Below, one piece after another: positions 1 to 8,348 of a stretch of DNA of 64,000 nucleotides. The stretch spans positions 1-64,000 of the forward strand of contig CAZHPA010000004.1 of NCBI GenBank assembly GCA_964533945.1, written 5' to 3'. Position numbers and translations under genes: made by a program. Within the stretch, counting starts at the first letter, position 1; each line of letters starts with the position of its first letter. This DNA comes from CAZHPA01 sp964533945. GTDB taxonomy: Bacteria; Bacillota; Clostridia; Lachnospirales; WRBF01. Under the pieces are notes generated by a model that ran no database searches, was not told the DNA's origin, and saw only the letters and a list, made by a program, of their open reading frames with translations.

Positions 1-280
1 CGGATAACACCCGGTGGAGGCGACTCTAAGGAAAGTGCAACAGAAATAAACCGCCTGTTTTTAAATTATAATAGGTAAGGATGGAAAGGTTGGGTAAGAG
101 CCAACCGCCTTTTTGGCGACAAAAAGGGCTATGTAAACCCCACTTGATGCAAGACAAATTAAAGCGTTTTTAGGCTGCCCGTCTAGCTTTAGGTTAAGTC
201 GCACGAGCGTATTGGTAACAATGCGCCTAGATAGATGATTGTCTAATACAGAACTCGGCTTACAGACTTGCTCAACATAA
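1..280 (+). ncRNA. rnpB: RNase P RNA (bacterial type A), 3' part only
   Basis: This is the catalytic RNA of ribonuclease P, which removes 5' leaders from tRNA precursors. Recognisable conserved blocks are GGAAAGTGCAACAGAAA near 29-46, GGTAAGAGCCAACC near 94-107, GTAAACCCCAC near 134-144, CAAGACAAAT near 151-160, AGATAGATGATTGTC near 229-243 and ACAGAACTCGGCTTACAG near 249-266. The order and the middle blocks fit the type A (ancestral) fold. The 5' half, with the usual GAGGAAAGTCCGGGCTC block, lies before the window, so the gene is cut by the window edge. The exact 3' end is estimated. No coding gene is credible in this stretch. Confidence 0.93.
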
Positions 281-380
281 TTAAATAAACTATTAAGTTT
301 GCCATTTGTTTGCAATTAATCTTTTGCATAACAAAGAAATTGCGTTGTTAACTGTAGCAACCAAGAAAGAATGTGCAATA

Positions 381-833
381 ATGTTAATAAAATTATTAGA
401 AAAACAAGGCGAAATAGAAGAAGCTCTTTCACTTGTTTGGAATGTATTTTTAGAATTTGAAGCCCCTGAATATTGCAAACAAGGCATAAACACTTTTGAA
501 ACTTTTATTAAAAACAAAGAGGCAATATCAATTTTAACTTTTTATGGCGCATTTTGCAATAAACAGCTTGCAGGTGTTATTGCAATTAGAGACAAAAGTC
601 ATATTTCTCTATTTTTTGTTAAAAAGCAATATCATAAAAAAGGCATAGGAAAAGCATTATTTAGCGAAGCTGCAAAAAGTTGCGGCAGTGAAAAAATTAC
701 TGTTAATTCTTCTCCTTATGCTGTATCTATTTATAAAAAACTAGGATTTTTAATTACAAACAAAGAACAAGTTGTTGATGGCATACGGTTTATCCCTATG
801 ATTTTTAATTTAGCATATGAAAAAAGTTATTAA
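381..833 (+). CDS. GNAT family N-acetyltransferase
   Basis: A 150-residue acetyltransferase of the GNAT superfamily, which moves an acetyl group from acetyl-CoA to an amine; the substrate is unknown. The C-terminal half shows the acetyl-CoA binding signature, with the strand ISLFFVKKQYHKKGIGKALF (Q/R-x-x-G-x-G/A form) followed by NSSPYAVSIYKKLGF, the usual motif B helix. The N-terminal ALSLVWNVFLEFEAPEY stretch is common in clostridial GNAT proteins. The frame stays open back to a TTG at 306, but ATG 381 gives the normal family length and I prefer it; neither start has a strong SD. The 3' end overlaps the next gene by 17 bases, suggesting translational coupling. Confidence 0.82.
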   Translation: MLIKLLEKQGEIEEALSLVWNVFLEFEAPEYCKQGINTFETFIKNKEAISILTFYGAFCNKQLAGVIAIRDKSHISLFFVKKQYHKKGIGKALFSEAAKSCGSEKITVNSSPYAVSIYKKLGFLITNKEQVVDGIRFIPMIFNLAYEKSY

Positions 834-1215
834 TTACGAAACAATATCATATTTGTTTTTTGGAGCAGCAACAACGTTAATTAGTTTTTTTGTATACAAT
901 GCTTGCGTTAAGTTGAACTTTAACGTTTTATATTCAAATAGCACAGCAACAATTATTGCTGTTACGTTTGCATTTATAACAAATAAAATTTTTGTTTTTA
1001 AATCTAAAAGCAAAAATTTGCTTCATGGGCTTTTTGAATTTTTTAAATTTATTTTGGGAAGATTATTTACATTTATTGTTGAAACGTTGCTTTTAATTTA
1101 CTTAGTTGATATGTTAACATTTAATGAAGCTTATTCTAAAGCTTTAAGCAGTGTTATTGTTATTGTTTTAAACTATGCTGTTAGTAAATTAACGGTTTTT
1201 AAAAAAGAAAAATAA
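817..1215 (+). CDS. GtrA-like membrane protein
   Basis: A 132-residue integral membrane protein of the GtrA family. Members have four membrane helices and are thought to flip or present lipid-linked sugars for cell-surface glycosylation. Family marks are the N-terminal YLFFGAATTLISFFVYN helix, the second helix ending in FAFITNKIFVF followed by basic residues, and a final helix ending in NYAVSKLTVFK. The start ATG lies inside the 3' end of the acetyltransferase gene, so the two are probably one unit. The gene ends four bases before a tRNA gene of the opposite strand, so transcription of the two units converges. The sugar substrate cannot be inferred. Confidence 0.82.
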   Translation: MKKVINYETISYLFFGAATTLISFFVYNACVKLNFNVLYSNSTATIIAVTFAFITNKIFVFKSKSKNLLHGLFEFFKFILGRLFTFIVETLLLIYLVDMLTFNEAYSKALSSVIVIVLNYAVSKLTVFKKEK

Positions 1216-1218
1216 AAA

Positions 1219-1290
1219 AGCGCGAGACGGGATTCGAACCCGCGACCCTCGCCTTGGCAAGGCGATGCTCTACCACTGAGCCACTCGCGC
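1219..1290 (-). tRNA. tRNA-Gly (anticodon GCC)
   Basis: Read on the minus strand this folds as a complete cloverleaf: acceptor GCGCGAG with CTCGCGC, anticodon stem TCGCC/GGCGA around TTGCCAA, and a T loop with GGTTCGAATC. The anticodon is GCC. CCA is not encoded; the T-rich bases that follow on the minus strand may help terminate the tRNA transcript. Confidence 0.96.
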
Positions 1291-1315
1291 ATATTTCATT
1301 ATATTAAGTTTTAGA

Positions 1316-1386
1316 AGCGGGTGAAGGGAATCGAACCCTCGTATTCAGCTTGGAAGGCTGATGTTCTACCATTGAACTACACCCGC
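1316..1386 (-). tRNA. tRNA-Gly (anticodon UCC)
   Basis: Minus-strand cloverleaf with acceptor GCGGGTG/CACCCGC, anticodon stem TCAGC/GCTGA around CTTCCAA and the GGTTCGATTCC T arm. The anticodon is TCC in DNA. CCA is not encoded. It sits between the other two tRNA genes, so all three are likely one transcript. Confidence 0.96.
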
Positions 1387-1390
1387 AAGA

Positions 1391-1463
<73 letters not shown>

Positions 1464-1499
1464 TTAAAGCTGCTGCATTCGCAACTTCAACTGTTGCCT

Positions 1500-1528
1500 A
1501 TTATAATACATACACATTAAGTTGTCAA
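1500..1528 (-). promoter_or_regulatory. Consensus sigma-A promoter of the tRNA operon
   Basis: On the minus strand TTGACA (1523-1528) is separated by exactly 17 bases from TATAAT (1500-1505), a perfect consensus. It fires toward tRNA-Phe, tRNA-Gly(UCC) and tRNA-Gly(GCC). The rest of the gap 1529-1692 is AT-rich with no other signal I can support. Confidence 0.9.
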
Positions 1529-1692
1529 GCATTTAATTTAAAAAAACGTAAAAAATATTTAACAATTCATATGTATTTTACGAATTATTTTTAGGCATAT
1601 ATTACAAAATAATTTAAAATACAAAAATGCAAAGGAATTAAAAACATTTTAAAGAATTTAATAATTATCAAACTTTATGGGAGGCGATTGCT

Positions 1693-2106
1693 ATGATACA
1701 AGTTATTGCAGGCGAAAAAGGGCAAGGTAAAACAAAGCTTTTAATTGAAAAAGCAAACGAAGCAACAAAAACAACAAATGGTCATTTAATTTTCATAGAT
1801 GTCGACAAAGCGCATATGTATGATTTGCGCCATGATGTTCGCTTGGTTGAAACAGGAATTTTTCCTCTTTCAAACTATAGAGAATTTATAGGCTTTGTTT
1901 ATGGTATCCTTTCTCAAGATTCAGATATTACAGATATTTTCGTTGATGGCATTAATAAAATTATCAAAAGCTTAGATAATGAAGGTCTTGTTAAGCTTTT
2001 CCAAAAAATTGAAAGCTTGTCTTTTGAAAGCAAGATTAATTTCATTATAGGTATAAACTGCAACACAGCGCAACTCCCCGAAGAAATTAAAAAGTTTGCT
2101 ATATAA
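1693..2106 (+). CDS. Small P-loop NTPase-like protein
   Basis: A 137-residue protein with a Walker A motif right at the N terminus (GEKGQGKTK, residues about 7-15) and a Walker-B-like strand DIFVDGI near residue 80. This suggests nucleotide binding by a minimal P-loop domain. Similar short proteins in Clostridia are often labelled PilT-like without evidence; I do not assign a role. The SD TGGGAGG lies 7 bases before the ATG. The next gene (M23 peptidase) starts 46 bases after the stop, with a hairpin between them, so the pair may be co-transcribed. Confidence 0.65.
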   Translation: MIQVIAGEKGQGKTKLLIEKANEATKTTNGHLIFIDVDKAHMYDLRHDVRLVETGIFPLSNYREFIGFVYGILSQDSDITDIFVDGINKIIKSLDNEGLVKLFQKIESLSFESKINFIIGINCNTAQLPEEIKKFAI

Positions 2107-2112
2107 CATATT

Positions 2113-2145
2113 CCCCCTGTTTTTTGAATACACATTAGCAGGGGG
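2113..2145 (+). promoter_or_regulatory. Hairpin enclosing the SD of the M23 peptidase gene
   Basis: CCCCCTG (2113-2119) can pair with CAGGGGG (2139-2145). The right arm contains the G-rich SD of the gene that starts at 2153, so folding would hide the ribosome binding site. It could also be a weak terminator, because ATTTTTAT follows. Confidence 0.45.
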
Positions 2146-2152
2146 GATTTTT

Positions 2153-3166
2153 ATGTTAAAACGTTATATAAAACTTATGAAATTTGCTAAAAAACCCAAA
2201 AGACCAAAGTCAACCCACCATAATTTACGCAAAAGGCGTTTAAAAAGAACTGCCAATAGCAAAAAACAAATTGAAAATACTAAAAAACTTCTAATAAATA
2301 TAGCAGGTGTCTTAACTGCAATATTAATTATTGTTCTTGTTAAAAACCTTTTAATTACACCAAAAAAAGATGTTAATATTCCTCTTGAAAGAGTTGCGGC
2401 GCTTCAAGTTCCCCATAGAGTGCTTATTGAAATTAAAGAACTTTCGGCAAAATACGGAATGAATTTTGTCGAACTATTAACGCTATATTGTATTGAAAAT
2501 GATTTTTTCCCAAGCAAATCAATAACCCCGCCTCAACCTGAAATTGAGCAAAATTTTATTATGAACTTTGAAAAAATTAAAAAACAATATAAGCAAAATA
2601 AAGTTGAACCTTATAATTTGCTTTTTGAAGGAGTTTTTAACGAATTAAAATGTTTTCCAATTCCAGAAGAATATGCAGAAGAAGAAATGTTTGGAGATAG
2701 CTGGGGGTCTGATAGAACTTACAAAGGCGAGCGAAAACACGAAGGAACAGATATTTTAGATAGGGAAAATGTAAGAGGTAGAATACCAATAGTTAGCATG
2801 ACAAGTGGAACAATTAAAAACATAGGTTGGAATGAGCTTGGCGGATACAGAATTGGTATTGTTTCTGAAAGTGGCAACTATTATTATTATGCCCACTTTG
2901 ATAGTTTTTCTAAAGATTTAAAACAAGGCGATAGAGTTTCTGCCGGACAATTTTTAGGATATATGGGCGACAGTGGATATGGAAAAGAAGGAACAAAGGG
3001 CAATTTTGTCGTTCATTTACATATTGGAATTTGTCTTAAAACAGAACTTACCAAAAAAGAATTTTGGGTTAATCCATATCCATTTTTAAGATACGTTGAA
3101 TATAATCGTGTTGAAAGCTTATATGATTCTGTAAGCCCAAATTCTTTTCAAAACTCAACATATTAA
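2153..3166 (+). CDS. Membrane-anchored M23 (LytM) family metallopeptidase
   Basis: A 337-residue peptidoglycan endopeptidase-like protein. A very basic N terminus (1-45) precedes one membrane helix (about 46-68), which should leave the rest outside the cell. The C-terminal LytM domain keeps the zinc site: H196 and D200 in HEGTD, and H288/H290 in HLHIG. These are the Hx3D and HxH motifs of active M23 enzymes, which cut cross-links between wall peptides. The start at 2153 was chosen because it has the GGGGGG SD six bases upstream; the open frame runs back to 2096 inside the previous gene. Clostridial homologs include sporulation proteins such as SpoIIQ, but nothing here proves that role. Confidence 0.85.
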   Translation: MLKRYIKLMKFAKKPKRPKSTHHNLRKRRLKRTANSKKQIENTKKLLINIAGVLTAILIIVLVKNLLITPKKDVNIPLERVAALQVPHRVLIEIKELSAKYGMNFVELLTLYCIENDFFPSKSITPPQPEIEQNFIMNFEKIKKQYKQNKVEPYNLLFEGVFNELKCFPIPEEYAEEEMFGDSWGSDRTYKGERKHEGTDILDRENVRGRIPIVSMTSGTIKNIGWNELGGYRIGIVSESGNYYYYAHFDSFSKDLKQGDRVSAGQFLGYMGDSGYGKEGTKGNFVVHLHIGICLKTELTKKEFWVNPYPFLRYVEYNRVESLYDSVSPNSFQNSTY

Positions 3167-3198
3167 TATAATTTGCCGAAAATTTGCATAGCAGTTAA

Positions 3199-3235
3199 AA
3201 ACCCCTAAATTGATGATTTTAGGGGTTTAAATTTT
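3199..3235 (+). terminator. Rho-independent terminator after the M23 gene
   Basis: An 11-bp perfect stem, AAACCCCTAAA (3199-3209) with TTTAGGGGTTT (3218-3228), has an 8-base loop and is followed by AAATTTT. It separates the M23 gene from relQ. Confidence 0.8.
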
Positions 3236-3323
3236 AGTCGATTAATGTTATTATATAATAGCAGTTATTTTTAATGTCAATTATATGAAATTTAAAGCTA
3301 AACGTAGAGAGTGGTGGCTTGCC

Positions 3324-4121
3324 ATGCAAATTATGAATTGGAAAGAATTTCTATTGCCATATGAACAAATGATTGACGAGCTTTCAGTTAAGTTTGAAAA
3401 TATAGCGAAAGAACTTTCGCTTGATGGGCAACATTCCCCTATAGAACTTGTGCAAAGCAGAGTTAAAAGAATTGCAAGCATTTTAGATAAAGCAAATAAA
3501 AAAAATATTGAATTAAACGAAATAGAGGAAAAAATTGATGATATAGGCGGAATCCGCATTATCTGTCGTTTTGTTGAAGATATTGATAAAGTTGTTTGCT
3601 TAATACGTGAACGTGAAGGCTTTGACCTTAACGTTGTTAAAGAACAAGATTATGTTAATAATAAAAAACAAAGCGGTTATAGAAGCTATCATATAATTAT
3701 TAAATATACAATTTTAACAGGAAAAGGGAAAAAAGAACTGCTCTGTGAAATACAAATAAGGACACTTGCAATGAACTTTTGGGCAACAATTGAGCATAGC
3801 CTAAAATACAAATATAAAGGCAATATTCCCGAAGAGCTTAAAAAAAGGCTTCGCTCATCTGCAGAAGTTGCTTTTCTTTTAGATAAAGAAATGGGGCTAA
3901 TAAGAAACGAAATTGTTGAAGTTCAAAAAGAAATTAAAGTTAAAAACGAACTTGTAGACCAAACAATGAAAAAGCTTCAAGATTTGTCTTCTGTTGCAAA
4001 GCTTGAAAACGTTAATGAATTAAACAATCGTTTTTTCTCTCTTTATGCTGAAGGTGATTTGCATAAACTACAAGAATTCTATAAGCAGCTTAAAATTATG
4101 GCCAAAATTTATCAGTTATAG
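3324..4121 (+). CDS. relQ: RelQ/YjbM-type small alarmone synthetase
   Basis: A single-domain (p)ppGpp synthetase that transfers pyrophosphate from ATP to GDP/GTP during stress. It lacks the HD hydrolase, TGS and ACT domains of long Rel proteins. Motifs match the RelQ family closely: VKRIASILDKA, DIGGIRIICRF (synthetase G-loop region), SGYRSYHI, and EIQIRTLAMNFWATIEHSL followed by KYKGN. At 265 residues it is about 50 longer than Bacillus YjbM, with an extra C-terminal tail of unknown role. I chose ATG 3324 because GTGGTGG upstream can serve as SD and MNWKEFLLPYEQ aligns with family N termini; ATG 3285 has no SD. A TATAAT-like -10 lies at 3254-3259. zapA follows 17 bases later. Confidence 0.92.
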   Translation: MQIMNWKEFLLPYEQMIDELSVKFENIAKELSLDGQHSPIELVQSRVKRIASILDKANKKNIELNEIEEKIDDIGGIRIICRFVEDIDKVVCLIREREGFDLNVVKEQDYVNNKKQSGYRSYHIIIKYTILTGKGKKELLCEIQIRTLAMNFWATIEHSLKYKYKGNIPEELKKRLRSSAEVAFLLDKEMGLIRNEIVEVQKEIKVKNELVDQTMKKLQDLSSVAKLENVNELNNRFFSLYAEGDLHKLQEFYKQLKIMAKIYQL

Positions 4122-4138
4122 TTAGGGGTTAAAGTTTT

Positions 4139-4567
4139 ATGGAGGATGACAAAAAGAATGTGGTGTCTGTTAAAATTGGCGGAAATATTGTAGAGCTTGT
4201 AGGCGTTGAGAGCAGAGAATATATTTTTAATTTGGCACAATATATTAACAAGAAAATAGACGAAATACAAAAACTTACAAAATCTGTCGCAACAAATTCA
4301 GTAATGATGAAGCTTCTTGTTTCAATAAATATTGCAGATGACCTATTTAAAGAAAGAGAAATAAATAAACAAACATTAGAACAGCTTTCTAAATTGCAAA
4401 AAGAAAATGAAACTTTAAATCAAACTTTAAATGAAAAATTGCTTAATTTAGAAAATTTAGAGGAGGAAAACTTAAAGCTAAAAGAACATATTGAAGCACT
4501 AAAAGGTAAACTTCAAGAAAAAGAGAAGGAGTTTGATGAATATATTGAAGAATTTGGTAAAAACTGA
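4139..4567 (+). CDS. zapA: Cell division protein ZapA
   Basis: A 142-residue FtsZ-associated protein that bundles FtsZ protofilaments at midcell. The N-terminal 90 residues carry the ZapA fold (VSVKIGGNIVELVG, then YINKKIDEI and a helix with ALIVSINIADDLF-like spacing), followed by a long coiled coil (about 75-140) rich in Leu, Glu and Lys, as is typical for Firmicute ZapA. The gene lies between relQ and a U32 peptidase. The downstream gene starts inside its last 32 bases. Confidence 0.88.
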   Translation: MEDDKKNVVSVKIGGNIVELVGVESREYIFNLAQYINKKIDEIQKLTKSVATNSVMMKLLVSINIADDLFKEREINKQTLEQLSKLQKENETLNQTLNEKLLNLENLEEENLKLKEHIEALKGKLQEKEKEFDEYIEEFGKN

Positions 4568-6998
4568 GCTTTTATGCCCAGTAGGAGATTTAGATAGCCT
4601 ATTTGCTGCCGTTTTAAATGGCTGTGATGCCGTATATTTAGGAGGGAAAAATTTTAGCGCAAGAGCAAACTGTTCTAATTTAACAGATGAAGAACTTCTT
4701 TTTGCAATTGATTATTGTCATTTGCATAATGTTAAAATTTATATTGCAGTTAACACACTTTACAAAAACAAAGAATTAACAAGCGTTTTCGAATTTTTAA
4801 CAAAAATGTATAAAGCCGGCGCAGATGGGTTTATAGTTCAAGATATTGGAACTGCATTTTATATTAACAAATATTTTAAAAATATTTCTCTTTGCGCAAG
4901 CACTCAAATGACAATAGGAGGCTATGACAGCGCAAACTTTCTTGTTAACATTGGATTTATGCGAGTTGTTCTTTCAAGAGAGCTTATGCTTCCCGAAATT
5001 AAAAAAATCAGAAAAAATACTAAAGCTGAAATTGAAGTATTTGTGCATGGCGCACTATGCGTTTGCTATTCCGGACAATGCAATATGAGCAGCCTAATTG
5101 GCGGAAGAAGCGGCAATAGAGGCAAATGCGCACAGCCTTGCCGCCTGAAATACGACTTATTTGACAGCCAAGGCTTAATTGAAAGCGGATATTTGTTAAG
5201 CCCTAAAGATATTATGGGGCTTGAAATTTTGCCCGAAATTGTTAAAGCCGGAGTTGATTCTGTTAAAATTGAAGGAAGAATGAAAAATTCTGCATATGTT
5301 TCGCTTACAACTAAAATATATAGAAAATATTTAGATAAAGTTTTTGACAGCAACTATGAAATTTTAGAGGAAGATGTTAAAAAACTAACCCAAATATTTA
5401 GCCGAGGGGGAAGCTTTAGCGAAGGATACTTTTTAAACTACAGCGGCTACCATATGATGAGCACAAAAACCCCAAAAAGCATAGGGCTTTTAGTCGGCAA
5501 AGTTTTTAGTTACGATAAAAAAAGAAAGCTTGCTTGCATTTATATTACAGAACCTTTAGCTAAAGGCGATGGAATTGAAGTCTTTACAAAAACAGAGCCT
5601 CATGTTGGAACAGGAATTGACACAGAAGCCGCACCAAACGAGAAAACTTTTGTTGTTATAGATGGGGACATTAATGCCCAAGATTTAGTTTATAAATCAT
5701 ACGATAAAAAGTTAAATGACGAAATTAAAGCTATGAATTTAGAAGATAATTCTAAAAAGCTTAACTTAGTTTGCAATGTTAAAGCGAAAATTGGAGAAAA
5801 ACTGTATATTAGCTTAAAATATGGAAACATATTTGAATATGCACAAGGAACTGTTGTTCAACCCTCTATTAATGCTCCTATCAGTAAACAACGCTTGCTT
5901 GCTCAAATAAACAAAACAGATACTTACCCGTTTATATTCGATTTTGGAAATTCTAAAAACTCGGAACATCTTGAACATCTTGAACATCTTGAAATTGAAG
6001 AAAATATATATTTGCCAATGAAAGAAATTAATTCATGCAGGCGTGAAGTTATTGATAAATTTGTAAAAAGCTTCAAAGAAAGCTTTAGACGAGAAATTGA
6101 AAGTCCTGTTAAAATAAACTTTAATAAATCTTTTACCGAAAGTAAAAGCAAAGGCATTAAACAATTAACCGTTTTGGTAAATACAAAAGAACAATTTTAT
6201 GCCGCAATAAATCAAAATATAAGCCGAATTTATATTGAATCTAATTCTAAAATTATGAAAGAAATTGATAATTTTATTGAAGCTTCTAAAGAAAACGGAA
6301 TTAAATTATTTTTAGCATTACCGGTTATTGATTCCTTTGACGATTTTAAAGCCGTTATCGAACTTGCCAAACATAAAAATATTGATGGATATTTAATAAG
6401 AACTTTCGGACAACTTGAACTTTTAAAAGACGATAAAAAATGCAAAGTTATTGACTATCAATTTAATATTGTAAACAGTTTATCTATTGAATGCATGAAG
6501 CAGTTTTGCGATTACTTAACTTTATCTTACGAACTTAATTTAAACGAGATTTTGAATATAGATATAGATGCAAAAGACTGCGAAGCCGTAATATACGGAA
6601 GGCAAACTTTAATGACAACAAAGCAATGCCCAATTGGGCTGTATTCGGCTAAAAAAGACGGGAACAAATTTTGTCGTTTAAAAAATAACACAAGTGGTTA
6701 CTATTTAAAAGACAGGAAAAACATGGAATTTCCAATTGTAACTGATTGCGACCGATGCGTTGCTCTTGTTTTAAATAGCAAAGTGCTTTTTATGCTAAAT
6801 AAGATGAAAGACATGCTTAGTATGCCTGTTGGTTTTTTAAGGCTTTCATTTACAATAGAAAACAAAGAGCAAACTGAAAAATTAATTCGCTGCTACAACA
6901 AAGCAATGAACGGAGAAATTGACACAGAAACTTACAAGCTTATAGATGAATTTTCCCAAATAGCAACTAACGGTCATTTTTATCGTGGGGTTGATTAA
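4536..6998 (+). CDS. U32 family peptidase-like protein (RlhA/TrhP-type, with DUF3656)
   Basis: An 820-residue member of the U32 collagenase-like family. Related Firmicute and E. coli proteins (RlhA, TrhP) take part in hydroxylation of cytidine or uridine in rRNA/tRNA rather than proteolysis. Seen here: the N-terminal ELLCPVGDLDSL, the TIM-barrel strand DAVYLGG, and the cysteine cluster region FVHGALCVCYSGQCNMSS to GKCAQPC (residues about 168-205), with the C-terminal extension usual for the clostridial form. ATG 4536 is preceded by AAGGAG five bases upstream, so the start lies 32 bases inside zapA. A triple 9-base repeat (5964-5990) encodes EHLEHLEHL. The downstream SEDS gene begins three bases after the stop. 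Confidence 0.87.
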   Translation: MNILKNLVKTELLCPVGDLDSLFAAVLNGCDAVYLGGKNFSARANCSNLTDEELLFAIDYCHLHNVKIYIAVNTLYKNKELTSVFEFLTKMYKAGADGFIVQDIGTAFYINKYFKNISLCASTQMTIGGYDSANFLVNIGFMRVVLSRELMLPEIKKIRKNTKAEIEVFVHGALCVCYSGQCNMSSLIGGRSGNRGKCAQPCRLKYDLFDSQGLIESGYLLSPKDIMGLEILPEIVKAGVDSVKIEGRMKNSAYVSLTTKIYRKYLDKVFDSNYEILEEDVKKLTQIFSRGGSFSEGYFLNYSGYHMMSTKTPKSIGLLVGKVFSYDKKRKLACIYITEPLAKGDGIEVFTKTEPHVGTGIDTEAAPNEKTFVVIDGDINAQDLVYKSYDKKLNDEIKAMNLEDNSKKLNLVCNVKAKIGEKLYISLKYGNIFEYAQGTVVQPSINAPISKQRLLAQINKTDTYPFIFDFGNSKNSEHLEHLEHLEIEENIYLPMKEINSCRREVIDKFVKSFKESFRREIESPVKINFNKSFTESKSKGIKQLTVLVNTKEQFYAAINQNISRIYIESNSKIMKEIDNFIEASKENGIKLFLALPVIDSFDDFKAVIELAKHKNIDGYLIRTFGQLELLKDDKKCKVIDYQFNIVNSLSIECMKQFCDYLTLSYELNLNEILNIDIDAKDCEAVIYGRQTLMTTKQCPIGLYSAKKDGNKFCRLKNNTSGYYLKDRKNMEFPIVTDCDRCVALVLNSKVLFMLNKMKDMLSMPVGFLRLSFTIENKEQTEKLIRCYNKAMNGEIDTETYKLIDEFSQIATNGHFYRGVD

Positions 6999-7001
6999 AA
7001 A

Positions 7002-8339
7002 GTGTTTGATTTAGTAATAGTTTTGTGCAGGTACTTATTTGTTCTGTATATAATATACTTTTTATGGCAAGCTGTAGTTTGTATAGCTACAGCTCAAGAC
7101 ATGTTAATTAATGATAATGTTAATGCCGAATATAGACCGCTGCCGCTTCAATTTGCCGCTTCAAAACAACGCATTGCAATAGTCTTTATGCATCTTACGG
7201 CATTTTTGCTGCTTGCATACAAACCAAACACTTTCTTATTTGATTATAAAATATTGGCAAACGGTGCAGTTTCCTTAATAGTTTTATTAACTGCACAAGC
7301 AATTGCCGAACGAATGTTTGAAAACGGTTGCCATTTGCTTTGGAATTGCGTTTTTTTTCTTGTTGATATAGGAATAATTTTTATTCAAAGAATTGATGCT
7401 TTAGTCGTAATTAAGCAAATAGCATTGTTTGGCGCAAGTTTATCATTTATGATTTTAATTCCAATAGCACTAAAATTTATATTAAAACCCGAAAAGCTTG
7501 AATTTATATATTTAATATTAGGGGTCTTGCTAATTATTTCTCCTTTTATTTTCGGCAAGCGTACATTTGGAGCTGTTAATTGGGCAACAATTAATGGCAT
7601 AACATTTCAACCTTCAGAAGTTGTTAAGTTTTTGTTTGTGTTGTATTTGGCTTCTGCTTTTAAAAAAGAAAAAGCTTTTCCTATTTTTCCTTCAATAGTT
7701 GCAGCTTTTTTTATGCTTGCTTTAGTTGTTCAAAGAGATTTGGGCGGAGCATTAATTTTCTTTACAACATTTATGACTATGCTTTATATATCAAATGGAA
7801 AAAAGCTTCTATTTTGCGGAGGACTTGGGCTTTTTTCAGTTGCTTCTGTTGTTGCCTATAAATTTTTCGACCACGTTAAAGTTAGAGTTGCAGCTTGGCA
7901 AAATCCGTTTAAAGATATTGATGGGGGAGGCTATCAAATTGTGCAATCGCTTTTTGCAATTGGAACATGGGGAATGTTTGGCAGAGGCTTAACAAGAGGC
8001 CTTGTTAAAACAATTCCCGTTGCCGTTTCCGATTTAATTTTTGCTGCAATATGCGAAGAAATGGGAACTATTTTTGGGCTTCTTTTAATATTTATTTTTA
8101 TAGTATTTTTTTATAGAAGTATGCAAATTTCTTTAAACTGCAACAATTCATTTTATAAGCTGGCAACGGCAGGGTTTTGCTCAATGATTATGTTTCAGGC
8201 GTTTTTAATTCTTGGCGGAGTTTTAAAGATAATACCGCTAACGGGCGTAACACTTCCTTTTGTTAGCTATGGCGGAAGTTCAATTTTAGTTAGTATGCTA
8301 ATTGTTTGTGTTTTGCAATATGTTGCAAACGAAAGCTAA
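7002..8339 (+). CDS. SEDS peptidoglycan glycosyltransferase (FtsW/RodA/SpoVE family)
   Basis: A 445-residue polytopic membrane protein that polymerises lipid II into glycan strands. Signature segments are FGAVNWATINGITFQPSE (about residues 188-205), the Asp-bearing loop VVQRDLGGALIFF, AVSDLIFAAICEEMG and the C-terminal PLTGVTLPFVSYGGSS. About ten membrane helices are visible. The start is GTG, three bases after the U32 stop. The next gene encodes the matching class B PBP nine bases downstream, so the two form a SEDS-bPBP pair. I cannot tell from the sequence whether it acts in division, elongation or sporulation; linkage to zapA favours division. Confidence 0.9.
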   Translation: MFDLVIVLCRYLFVLYIIYFLWQAVVCIATAQDMLINDNVNAEYRPLPLQFAASKQRIAIVFMHLTAFLLLAYKPNTFLFDYKILANGAVSLIVLLTAQAIAERMFENGCHLLWNCVFFLVDIGIIFIQRIDALVVIKQIALFGASLSFMILIPIALKFILKPEKLEFIYLILGVLLIISPFIFGKRTFGAVNWATINGITFQPSEVVKFLFVLYLASAFKKEKAFPIFPSIVAAFFMLALVVQRDLGGALIFFTTFMTMLYISNGKKLLFCGGLGLFSVASVVAYKFFDHVKVRVAAWQNPFKDIDGGGYQIVQSLFAIGTWGMFGRGLTRGLVKTIPVAVSDLIFAAICEEMGTIFGLLLIFIFIVFFYRSMQISLNCNNSFYKLATAGFCSMIMFQAFLILGGVLKIIPLTGVTLPFVSYGGSSILVSMLIVCVLQYVANES

Positions 8340-8348
8340 GGTGTTTTT

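Noticed and set aside
1..300. Minus-strand open frame (61-315) in the left edge
   Set aside because: It lies within the RNase P RNA gene.
3232..3242. TTTTAGTCGAT shared by the upstream regions of relQ and the first giant surface gene (also 9741-9751)
   Set aside because: One copy comes from the arm of a weak inverted repeat at the PBP stop and the other trails a terminator; spacing to the -10 boxes differs, so a shared regulatory site is not supported.
5964..5990. Triple 9-base repeat considered as a CRISPR-like array
   Set aside because: The units are directly adjacent without spacers and in frame inside a gene, encoding EHL repeats.
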